Origin: CBDUMN01 sp965368335
GTDB lineage: Bacteria > Pseudomonadota > Alphaproteobacteria > Rhodospirillales > JAPHRK01
Direction of reading: 5' to 3'
DNA: 64,000 nt
Assembly (NCBI GenBank): GCA_965368335.1
Contig: CBDUMN010000001.1
Location: forward strand, 1-64,000
The position numbers were made by a program, and so were the translations under genes. The notes beneath the pieces were generated by a model. The model made no database searches, was not told where the DNA came from, and saw only the letters and a list, made by a program, of their open reading frames with translations. Of this stretch, positions 54,860-62,700 are shown piece after piece (positions within the stretch are counted from its first letter, which is position 1; each line of letters starts with the position of its first letter).

Positions 54860-57800
54860 TCGTTTTCCACCTGCGTCCCTTGCTTACGTTTCTTATCGAA
54901 CAACTGAACAATCAGAATAAAAAATAAGGGCACAAAGAAAATAGCCAGGACAGTTGCTGCGATCATGCCTCCCATAACACTGGTCCCGATGGCCACGCGC
55001 CCTCCAGCACCAGCGCCGCTGCTCACCACCAACGGCGTCACACCGAGAATGAAAGCCATAGAGGTCATGATGATCGGGCGCAAACGCTGACGCGCCGCCT
55101 CCAAAGTCGCCGCCAGCAAGTCCATCCCCTCGTCATAGAGATGTCGGGCAAACTCCACGATCAGGATGGCATTTTTCGCTGACAGACCAATAGTGGTCAA
55201 CAAGCCAACCTGAAAATAAACGTCGTTCGGCAGTCCTCGCAAATAAGAAGCAACCACCGCGCCAACCACTCCAAGAGGCACCACCAACATCACCGAGAAC
55301 GGAATTGACCAACTCTCATATAGCGCGGCCAAGCACAGGAAGACGACGAGAACCGAGAGAACATAAAGAGCAGGCGCCTGCTCACCTGACATCCGCTCTT
55401 CATAAGACAACCCTGCCCACTCAAACCCAAAACCGGTGGGCAGTTTTCCTACGATCTCCTCCATCGCCAGCATAATGTCACCGGAACTTGCGCCAGGGGC
55501 CGGGGCTCCCAGGATATTGACGGATGGGGTCCCGTTGAATCTTTCCAGGCGGGGCGATCCCATATGCCATTCAGTGTCGGCAAAGCTCGTCAGCGGCACC
55601 ATTTCTCCCCTGTCGTTGCGCACATACCAAAGGTCCAGGTCTTCAGGCATCATGCGCGCTCGCGCATCGCCTTGAACGAAGACTCTCTTGACCCGCCCCT
55701 GTTCCATAAAATCGTTTACATAGGTAGAGCCCCAGACGGTAGACAGAGTGGTATTGATATCCTCGGTCGAGACTCCCAGGGCACGGGCTTTCTCCTGATC
55801 GGTTAGAATGCGAAACTGGGGGGTGTCGTTCATGCCATTAGGCCGCACACCGACCATAGTGGGATTCTGAGCCGCCATGCCGAGAACCTGATTCCGCGCC
55901 CCCATCAAGGCATCGTGACCATGTCCTGCACGGTCGAGGAGCTGGAGGTTGAAGCCTGTTGCATTGCCAAGTTGAATGATGGCGGGAGGCGCAAAAGCAA
56001 AAACCATGGCTTCACGAATTTGAGAAAAGGCGCCCATGGCGCGACCGACAATCGCCTGCACTGACTGACTCGCCTCGGTGCGTTCCGACCAGTCTTTCAA
56101 CGAAACAAAGGTTATACCCATGTTCTGCCCGTTACCGGCGAAAGAAAAACCCGAGACCGTAAAGACCCCCTCAACCAGCTCACCCTCATTCTCGTGATAA
56201 TGAGCGGCAACCTTCTTCAATACTTCGTTTGTCCGTTCCAGCGAAGCGCCAGGGGGAAGCTGGACCTGGGAGAACAGAATACCCTGATCCTCGCTTGGCA
56301 GAAAGGCGGTGGGCAGCCTCATAAAAGACACTCCCAACGCCGCGATAATCGCCAAATATAAAGCCAGAAAAATCCACTTACGTCGAACCACCACACCAAC
56401 GCTACCACGATAAAAACGGCTGGTCGCATCAAACCCTCGATTGAACAGACCGAATGGCCCCTTCTGGCCAAAGGCGTCTCCATGAATTGGCTTTAGCATG
56501 GTAGCGCAAAGCGCCGGCGTCAGTATCATTGCCACCAGAACGGACAGCACCATTGCCGAAACGATAGTAATTGAGAATTGGCGATAAATCGCCCCGGTAG
56601 ACCCGTCGAAGAAAGCCATAGGAACGAAAACCGCCGACAGCACCAAGGTGATGCCCACCAAAGCGCTGGTAATCTGCCCCATAGATTTTCGCGTTGCTTC
56701 ACGAGGCGATAAATCGTCTTCCCCCATGACCCGCTCAACATTTTCGACAACGACAATCGCATCATCAACCAACAGACCGATCGCCAAGACCATGGCAAAC
56801 ATGGTCAACGTATTGATGGTGAAACCGAAGGCCGCCAAAATACCGAAAGTACCAAGCAAGACCACAGGAACCGCAATTGTCGGAATTAAGGTCGCACGAA
56901 AATTCTGTAAGAACAGGTAGATCACGACAAAGACAAGAACAATCGCTTCAATCAGGGTTTTAAACACCTCATCAATGGAAATTTCGACAAACGGCGTAGT
57001 GTCATAGGGGTAGATAACCTCAATCCCCTCTGGAAACTCCGTTTGCAGCAAGGCCATGCGAGCACGTATAACCTCGGCAGTTTCCAGGGCGTTTGCCCCC
57101 GGCGCTAAGCTGATGCCAATTCCGGCAGCCCCATTGCCGTTATAGTATGCATCAACACGATAGCTTTCTGCGCCGATCTCAATACGAGCGACGTCGTGGA
57201 GACGAACCTGAGAGCCGTCTGCATTGACCCGGACGAGGATATTGCCGAACTCCTCCACAGACTCAAGGCGCGTTTGGGCAATAATGGTGGCGTTGATTTG
57301 CTGCCCCTTCATTGCCGGAACTCCACCGATCTGCCCGGCTGAAATCTCAGTATTTTGACTACGGATAGCCTGGGTCACTTCGGCGGCGGTGAGGCCGAAG
57401 CCAAGAAGTTTCTCAGGTTCGAGCCATATCCGCATCGCATGCTTGGCGCCAAACAATCGAACCTCGCCAACCCCACTCACACGACTGATCGGCTCCTGGA
57501 CGTTCGAAGCGACATAATCGGCGATTTCGTTTCTGCCCAAGCTTCCATCAGCGGAAACGAACCCAATCACCATAAGAAAACTGGAGTTTGATTTGGCGAC
57601 CTTCACCCCCTGACGCTGCACTTCGGATGGCAACTGAGGCATGGCGAGTTGCAGCTTGTTCTGGACCTGAACTTGGGCGATATCGGGGTCCGCTTCAGGA
57701 TTGAAAGTCAGGGTAATCTGCGCCACCCCTGCGGAATCGCTGTTGGATGAAATATAGCGAAGATGATCAATACCAGTCATTTGTTGTTCAATGATCTGGG

Positions 57801-57984
57801 TAACCGCACTCTCAACGGTCTGGGCCGAGGCGCCGGGATAGGTCGCGGTGATCTGAACCGAGGGAGGGGCGATAGACGGATACTGCTCAATCGGCAGACG
57901 CAAAATCGAAAGCGCGCCGGCGACCATAATCGCTATCGCAATCACCCAAGCAAAAACCGGCCGGTCGATAAAAAAGCGGGGCAT
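54856..57984 (-). CDS. RND multidrug efflux transporter, inner-membrane subunit (AcrB/HAE1 type)
   Basis: 1042 residues. MPRFFIDRPVFAWVIAIAIMVAGALSILRLPIEQYPSIAPP start, ATYPGASAQTVESAVTQIIEQ, proton-relay region LAIGLLVDDAIVVVENVERVM (paired Asp), FVPMAFFDGSTGAIYRQFSITI, and a C-terminal helix repeat (GLSAKNAILIVEFARHL, conserved Lys). Length fits the family. It works with the adaptor gene 9 bp upstream and an outer-membrane channel not found in the window. Confidence 0.96.
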   Translation of the reverse strand: MPRFFIDRPVFAWVIAIAIMVAGALSILRLPIEQYPSIAPPSVQITATYPGASAQTVESAVTQIIEQQMTGIDHLRYISSNSDSAGVAQITLTFNPEADPDIAQVQVQNKLQLAMPQLPSEVQRQGVKVAKSNSSFLMVIGFVSADGSLGRNEIADYVASNVQEPISRVSGVGEVRLFGAKHAMRIWLEPEKLLGFGLTAAEVTQAIRSQNTEISAGQIGGVPAMKGQQINATIIAQTRLESVEEFGNILVRVNADGSQVRLHDVARIEIGAESYRVDAYYNGNGAAGIGISLAPGANALETAEVIRARMALLQTEFPEGIEVIYPYDTTPFVEISIDEVFKTLIEAIVLVFVVIYLFLQNFRATLIPTIAVPVVLLGTFGILAAFGFTINTLTMFAMVLAIGLLVDDAIVVVENVERVMGEDDLSPREATRKSMGQITSALVGITLVLSAVFVPMAFFDGSTGAIYRQFSITIVSAMVLSVLVAMILTPALCATMLKPIHGDAFGQKGPFGLFNRGFDATSRFYRGSVGVVVRRKWIFLALYLAIIAALGVSFMRLPTAFLPSEDQGILFSQVQLPPGASLERTNEVLKKVAAHYHENEGELVEGVFTVSGFSFAGNGQNMGITFVSLKDWSERTEASQSVQAIVGRAMGAFSQIREAMVFAFAPPAIIQLGNATGFNLQLLDRAGHGHDALMGARNQVLGMAAQNPTMVGVRPNGMNDTPQFRILTDQEKARALGVSTEDINTTLSTVWGSTYVNDFMEQGRVKRVFVQGDARARMMPEDLDLWYVRNDRGEMVPLTSFADTEWHMGSPRLERFNGTPSVNILGAPAPGASSGDIMLAMEEIVGKLPTGFGFEWAGLSYEERMSGEQAPALYVLSVLVVFLCLAALYESWSIPFSVMLVVPLGVVGAVVASYLRGLPNDVYFQVGLLTTIGLSAKNAILIVEFARHLYDEGMDLLAATLEAARQRLRPIIMTSMAFILGVTPLVVSSGAGAGGRVAIGTSVMGGMIAATVLAIFFVPLFFILIVQLFDKKRKQGTQVEND

Positions 57985-57993
57985 ATCGAAGCC

Positions 57994-59172
57994 TCAGGAT
58001 TGTTCAGAAGGAGACATCTGGCCGGATTTCGTTTCGATCTCCTCCGGCACTACCGGGACTCCGTCCCGAACTTTGAGGAGACCGGCAACAATCACCTTGT
58101 CACCGTTTTTAAGGCCAGACTTCACGAGCCAATCCTGTTCTATGGCGCGGTCCAGAGTGACACTACGGCGGGCAACTTTGTTTTCTTGCCCAACGATGTA
58201 AACAAAAGCATCACCGGAAGGCGCCCGTTGTACGGCTTTTTGCGGAATAAGGAACCCATTATCGAGTCGCCCCTGGGCAACTTCCGCACGGACGAACATA
58301 CCGGGCAGCAGAACCTTATCCGGGTTTGGAAAAACCGCCCGCAGGGTGACAGAAGATGTTCCTTCATCAACAATCACTTCAGAAAATTGGAGCTGCCCCA
58401 AATGTTTATATTGGCTCCCTACGCCATCCAGTTTGAGCGTCACAGGCACCCCATCGACAGCCTTAAGGTTTCCATCCGCTATTCGTTGTCGAATATTCAA
58501 CAGCTTGGAGCTTGACTGAGTAAGATCGACATAGACAGGATCGAGTTGAGTAATCGTCGCCAGGGCCGCCACCTGATTTTTTGTTACGAGAGCCCCTTCA
58601 CTGACTTCGGAACGACCTATGAGCCCGCTAATCGGCGCCTTCACCTTGGTATAGGTCAGATTAATTTCAGCAACTTCAACCTGAGCCTCGGCGGCTGCGA
58701 CAGCGGCATCCGCCTGATCTGCGGCGGAAACGGCATCGTCATAGGCTTGACGGCTTGCCGCTTGAGTCTTAAGCAGCCTCTGGTAACGGCTGAGTTTCTT
58801 TTGAGCCAAAGCACTACTTGCTCGCGCCTTCGCCAGATCAGCCCGCGCAGCATTCAACGCAGCCTCGAAACTTTCTGCAGCAATCTGGTAAAGATTTCGA
58901 CCAGCCTCGACCGTCGAGCCTTCTTCAAAAAGACGGGTTTCGATCAACCCGTCAATCTGCGGACGAACCTCAGCCTTGCGAAACGCAACGACACGCCCCG
59001 GCAAACGGTCCGTAAGCACTACCGGGCGGGAAGTTGCGGTGATCACCGTCACAACCTGTGACGGAGGTTGTTCAACAGCCGCCCCACCTTTAGGAGAGCC
59101 ATTTCCGCCTTGGTCGCAAGCCGCAAGAGCAATCGAAGTCAAAGCAATGATGTAAATCCGCAATCTGAGCAA
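57994..59172 (-). CDS. RND efflux periplasmic adaptor (membrane fusion protein, lipoprotein)
   Basis: 392 residues from a TTG at 59172 with AAGGGG eight nt upstream. Lipoprotein signal MLRLRIYIIALTSIALAAC. AcrA-type layout: TDRLPGRVVAFRKAEVRPQIDGLIETRLFEEGSTVEAG lipoyl half, coiled-coil hairpin (about 100-170), AEINLTYTKVKAPISGLIGRSEVSEGALV, and LLPGMFVRAEVAQG. Divergent from its likely TetR regulator. Confidence 0.95.
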   Translation of the reverse strand: MLRLRIYIIALTSIALAACDQGGNGSPKGGAAVEQPPSQVVTVITATSRPVVLTDRLPGRVVAFRKAEVRPQIDGLIETRLFEEGSTVEAGRNLYQIAAESFEAALNAARADLAKARASSALAQKKLSRYQRLLKTQAASRQAYDDAVSAADQADAAVAAAEAQVEVAEINLTYTKVKAPISGLIGRSEVSEGALVTKNQVAALATITQLDPVYVDLTQSSSKLLNIRQRIADGNLKAVDGVPVTLKLDGVGSQYKHLGQLQFSEVIVDEGTSSVTLRAVFPNPDKVLLPGMFVRAEVAQGRLDNGFLIPQKAVQRAPSGDAFVYIVGQENKVARRSVTLDRAIEQDWLVKSGLKNGDKVIVAGLLKVRDGVPVVPEEIETKSGQMSPSEQS

Positions 59173-59206
59173 TACTCTAACCCCTTACTTGCCCGCACCC
59201 TTAAGA

Positions 59207-59264
59207 TTGAAAAAGATGGAAGTGTACTGTATCGTACAGTACGCTTCAGTCCGCACCGTTGCAA
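59207..59264. promoter_or_regulatory. Divergent tetR / efflux promoters with shared operator
   Basis: A near-perfect 19-bp palindrome, GTACTGTA-TCG-TACAGTAC (59224-59242), lies between the divergent genes. Rightward: TTGAAA (59207-59212), 17 bp, TATCGT (59230-59235). Leftward: TTGCAA (59264-59259), 17 bp, TACTGT (59241-59236). Both -10 hexamers fall inside the palindrome, so one repressor bound there would block both genes. Confidence 0.78.
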
Positions 59265-59289
59265 GCGGGAAGTTCTCTGGAGAAAAGAA

Positions 59290-59931
59290 ATGGACGACAA
59301 TGACAGTGAACGACCTCTATCGCGTGGTCAAATGAGACGTCGGGCCATGCTTGATGCCGCATGGGACGCCGTTCTCGATAAGGGTTTTTCAGGAATTACG
59401 TTGAACGACATCATAAGGCGTTCAGGAGGCTCCAGGGCCACACTATACCAAAATTTCGGCGGCAAAACCGGCCTTCTCGCGGAAATGCTGAGGGAGCGCT
59501 GCAAGGAATTCGAATCTCAACTCCAAATCTCCCTAGATACGACACGAGACCCAAGCGAGGCGCTACTTCAATTTGCCGTTACCATCGGAGAGAAACTGTC
59601 TCAAACGGAGGTTATTCGCTTCAACCACCTACTGCTTACCGAGGGTCACCACTTCCCGGATGTCGTAGAAATGTTTATGTGCCACGGCCCAAAATCCACC
59701 GAGCAGGAGCTGGCAAAATATCTCGCCAGTCTTGCCGCCATCGGAAAACTCAAAATAGACGATCCAAACCAGGCGGCATCCCTTTTCATCGCAATGCTTG
59801 TGGGGCAATGGACCAACGGCCTCACGAACCACACCTTAAAGGACAAAAGCCTCAAAGCCTATGAAGCCGAAGTTAATCGCCGGGTTAGAGCGGCGACAAC
59901 CCTGTTTCTATCGGGAGCCCTGCCTCGCTGA
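59290..59931 (+). CDS. TetR/AcrR family transcriptional regulator
   Basis: 213 residues from the ATG at 59290 (TGGAG upstream); the in-frame region before it overlaps the divergent adaptor gene. N-terminal helix-turn-helix: RRRAMLDAAWDAVLDKGFSGITLNDIIRRSGGSRATLYQNFGGKTGLLAEML. The C-terminal ligand domain resembles TetR_C of the AefR-like group (ATTLFLSG near the end). Likely represses itself and the adjacent RND pump through the palindrome at 59224-59242. Confidence 0.93.
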   Translation: MDDNDSERPLSRGQMRRRAMLDAAWDAVLDKGFSGITLNDIIRRSGGSRATLYQNFGGKTGLLAEMLRERCKEFESQLQISLDTTRDPSEALLQFAVTIGEKLSQTEVIRFNHLLLTEGHHFPDVVEMFMCHGPKSTEQELAKYLASLAAIGKLKIDDPNQAASLFIAMLVGQWTNGLTNHTLKDKSLKAYEAEVNRRVRAATTLFLSGALPR

Positions 59932-59950
59932 GGCTTGCCAAAGGTGGACT

Positions 59951-60337
59951 TTAGACTTTGATGCCCTTTTGGTCGAGCAGCCCCCGGCTGGTTTCCTCCA
60001 GGCGGTCCAATTCACCCAGAATGCTGTCGATATCCTCACGCTGCTGTACCAAAACGGCCCGGCGCTCGGATATTTTGGTGAGAAACAACTTAAGCTGGGC
60101 GACCTCACTCGGGTCGGCATCGTAAATATTGACCATTTCCTTGATCTCGGCCAAAGAAAAGCCGAGGCGCTTCCCCCGCATAATAAGCTTAAGGCGCACC
60201 CGGTCTCGAGCGGCATAAATACGACGCTGGCCTTGCCGGGTCGGCGTCAACAACCCCTCATCCTCATAGTATCGGATGGTGCGGGTCGTGACCGCGAATT
60301 CTTCCGCGAGTTCGGTAATGGAAAAAGTCTGTGCCAT
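59951..60337 (-). CDS. liuR: MerR family regulator of leucine/branched-chain catabolism (LiuR)
   Basis: 128 residues. MerR-type N-terminus: FSITELAEEFAVTTRTIRYYEDEGLLTPTRQGQRRIYAARDRVRLKLIMRGKRLGFSLAEIKEMV, then a coiled dimer helix. There are no metal-binding cysteines, as expected for LiuR-like rather than MerR/CueR sensors. Its own promoter carries the same palindrome as liuA and the thioesterase pair, so it is probably autoregulated. The predicted transcription start falls on the ATG and there is no ribosome-binding site, which suggests a leaderless message. Confidence 0.88.
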   Translation of the reverse strand: MAQTFSITELAEEFAVTTRTIRYYEDEGLLTPTRQGQRRIYAARDRVRLKLIMRGKRLGFSLAEIKEMVNIYDADPSEVAQLKLFLTKISERRAVLVQQREDIDSILGELDRLEETSRGLLDQKGIKV

Positions 60338-60343
60338 AGACTC

Positions 60344-60372
60344 AGACTAATTGACGTTTACGTAAAGGTAAA
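60344..60372 (-). promoter_or_regulatory. liuR promoter with LiuR operator in the spacer
   Basis: On the minus strand TTTACC (60372-60367), 17-bp spacer, TAGTCT (60349-60344). The palindrome at 60354-60369 differs from the liuA copy at one position (ACGTTTACGTAAAGGT). The start site would be about 60337, the first base of the coding region. Confidence 0.78.
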
Positions 60373-60427
60373 GCAAATATCGCTCTAATGGGAAAAACTT
60401 CTCCGTCTGACGATAAGCTGATGATAC

Positions 60428-61240
60428 TCAACGCAGAACGACTTCTTCCAATCCGTGGATTCCTTCCGGCGCCGCCCCTGTTACGCAGAGCATATTCATC
60501 GAGGTCGCCTCATTGAAAATGTCTTCTTTGTTGTTCTCGGGGTTCCTGGCGTTAAAAAGCGGTGGGCGATGCCAATAGAGACGATAACCAAACTGGGTGA
60601 TCATCTTCCCGAGTTCTCGCCCTCCATCGAGCCCCGCCACATTGACGTAAAGAACCGGCTTGAAGCGCTTGATGGTCACCTCTCCCCCGACAACCACATC
60701 GCGAGCCATTTCACCCACGTCGATCCTGATCAACTCGCATCGCGCCAGTTCCAAGGCATCGATGGTCAACATGCCGACCGGCTCACCGCGAGCATGTCCC
60801 TTGACGGAAAAAGCCCCAAAGTTGATACGCCGGGTCGGATCGAGGGTCGGCACCTTGATGCGCCCCCCCTCCAATCCGACAACCACATTGCGAGCGTAAA
60901 CGTTGGTGAGACTGTTGATGGCGATATTGGCGCATAGGGTTTGAAACAACAAGCGCTGAGGCTCAAAAGCCAAGACTGCGCCATCCGGCCCAGTCAATCG
61001 CGCCATGATGACCGAATGCACACCGGTTCCCGCCCCCACATCGACAATCACCTGACCGGCATTAATCAAACGGCGAAAAAGCTCGACCTCACCTTCTGCA
61101 AACTCGCCATATTCATGCAGCGACCGCCCAACATGGCTATCATTCTCGTTATACACGAAAGCACCATGGCGACATTTCTTCAAACGGTTGAACGGCTTGA
61201 AACCACGCGTTACGGCGCTTTCTTTCGCCTTATCGTCCAT
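60428..61240 (-). CDS. FkbM family methyltransferase
   Basis: 270 residues. SAM motif VIVDVGAGTGVHSVIMARL (near residues 63-82), AVLAFEPQRLLFQTLCANIAINSLTNVYARNVVVG, and LELARCELIRIDVGEMARDVVVGGEVTIKRFKPVLYVNV, the FkbM-type second half. Such enzymes methylate sugars or secondary metabolites, but the substrate here is unknown. No polysaccharide genes adjoin it. Confidence 0.88.
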   Translation of the reverse strand: MDDKAKESAVTRGFKPFNRLKKCRHGAFVYNENDSHVGRSLHEYGEFAEGEVELFRRLINAGQVIVDVGAGTGVHSVIMARLTGPDGAVLAFEPQRLLFQTLCANIAINSLTNVYARNVVVGLEGGRIKVPTLDPTRRINFGAFSVKGHARGEPVGMLTIDALELARCELIRIDVGEMARDVVVGGEVTIKRFKPVLYVNVAGLDGGRELGKMITQFGYRLYWHRPPLFNARNPENNKEDIFNEATSMNMLCVTGAAPEGIHGLEEVVLR

Positions 61241-61291
61241 CGATCTTCCCCTTCGGCGAAAGCCAGTTGAGAAGTATTGTAACCTATTCTT

Positions 61292-62683
61292 CTATAAAAG
61301 GAAAAGAGCCGCAAGCCCGAGAAAGGCGAAGAACCCGACGACATCGGTAATCGTTGTCAAAAAAACGCTCGAAGCGACCGCGGGATCGATTTTCAAGCGC
61401 TCCAATGCCAAAGGAATAGCCGCTCCGGCCAAACCGGCAACAACCATATTAATGACCATAGCAGCCGCAATAACCATGGCCAGCGCCCCACTGCCAAACC
61501 ACACCCAAGCCGTTACGCCTGAAAGAACGGCAAAGAGCACCCCATTGATCCCGCCGACAGTCAATTCCTTGAGAATAATACGCAGGGCGTTGGTTGAACT
61601 GACCTCCTTCATCGCCAGCGCCCGCACGGCAACGGTTAGGGTTTGGGTTCCGGCATTGCCCCCCATGGAAGCGACGATGGGCATGAGCACGGCCAGGGCG
61701 ACAATCTGTTCGATTGTCGCATCGAAAAGACCAATCACCACGGATGCCACAATGGCCGTTCCCAAATTGACCAACAACCAGGTAAACCGCGCCTTCGTGG
61801 TATCGATAACGGAATCGTAAAGGTCATCCTCCGTCACCCCGCCAAGACGCATGATATCTTCTTCATGCTCCTCATCGATCACATCGACCACGTCATCGAC
61901 AGTGATCACACCGACCATACGCCCCCCGACCCCAACGACGGGGGCGGAAACCAAGTCCCGTTGACGGAACAGAAAAGCCACCTCTTCCTGGTCGGCTTCG
62001 ACCGGAATGGTTTTAAGGTTGCCCTGCATGATTTCCTGAAGTTTGGTCTCACGCGACGAACGCATGAGGTGGCTTAACGGCACCACACCCAGGGGATGAT
62101 GGGCCGGATCGACAATGAAGATATTGAAGAAGCGGTCGGGTAAATTCGTCTCGCCCCGGACAAAATCGATGGTTTCGCCAACGGTCCAGAATTCAGGCGC
62201 CGCGACGAACTCCCGCTGCATCATCCGACCCGCAGAGTCTTCCGGATGGGCCAGCGCCTCTTCGATCAGGTTCCTGTTTTCCGGCGGAATAGCTTCGAGG
62301 AGCTCTTTCTTTTCGTGCTCCTCCAATTCCTCAACGACCATGACGGCGTCGTCGGTATCCAGCTCAACGACGACCTCGGCAAGTTCGCTCGTATTGAACT
62401 CGTCGAACACGTCGTCGCGAACAGCTTCGTCCAGTTCGGCAATGGCGTCGACCGGCAGATCGTCACCAAGAATGTCGATCAGTTCGTCACGTTCTTCCGG
62501 ACTAATGCGCTCAATAAGGTCGGCAAGTTCGGCGTAGTGGAGATCGGCGGAAAGCTCCCTGACCTTATCGTGCTCTTTGGAGTCCAGCGCCTGAACAATA
62601 TCGCGCTCGAGCTCTTCACGAAGCTCGAGATGCCCTTCGTCAGCGCTTTCCTTTTCAGGTATGGTCTCCAGCACTTCGGTCAT
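61292..62683 (-). CDS. mgtE: Magnesium transporter MgtE
   Basis: 463 residues. N-terminal superhelical domain (DLHYAELADLIERISPEERDELIDILGDDL), two CBS domains (about 145-265, VVPLSHLMRSSRETKLQEIM and GVITVDDVVDVIDEEHEEDIMRLGG), then five membrane helices with LPIVASMGGNAGTQTLTVAVRALA-type pore sequence (here LMPIVASMGGNAGTQ). The acidic N-domain senses Mg2+ and gates the channel. Standard length. Confidence 0.96.
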   Translation of the reverse strand: MTEVLETIPEKESADEGHLELREELERDIVQALDSKEHDKVRELSADLHYAELADLIERISPEERDELIDILGDDLPVDAIAELDEAVRDDVFDEFNTSELAEVVVELDTDDAVMVVEELEEHEKKELLEAIPPENRNLIEEALAHPEDSAGRMMQREFVAAPEFWTVGETIDFVRGETNLPDRFFNIFIVDPAHHPLGVVPLSHLMRSSRETKLQEIMQGNLKTIPVEADQEEVAFLFRQRDLVSAPVVGVGGRMVGVITVDDVVDVIDEEHEEDIMRLGGVTEDDLYDSVIDTTKARFTWLLVNLGTAIVASVVIGLFDATIEQIVALAVLMPIVASMGGNAGTQTLTVAVRALAMKEVSSTNALRIILKELTVGGINGVLFAVLSGVTAWVWFGSGALAMVIAAAMVINMVVAGLAGAAIPLALERLKIDPAVASSVFLTTITDVVGFFAFLGLAALFLL

Positions 62684-62700
62684 CTACACCTTCTCTTCGC

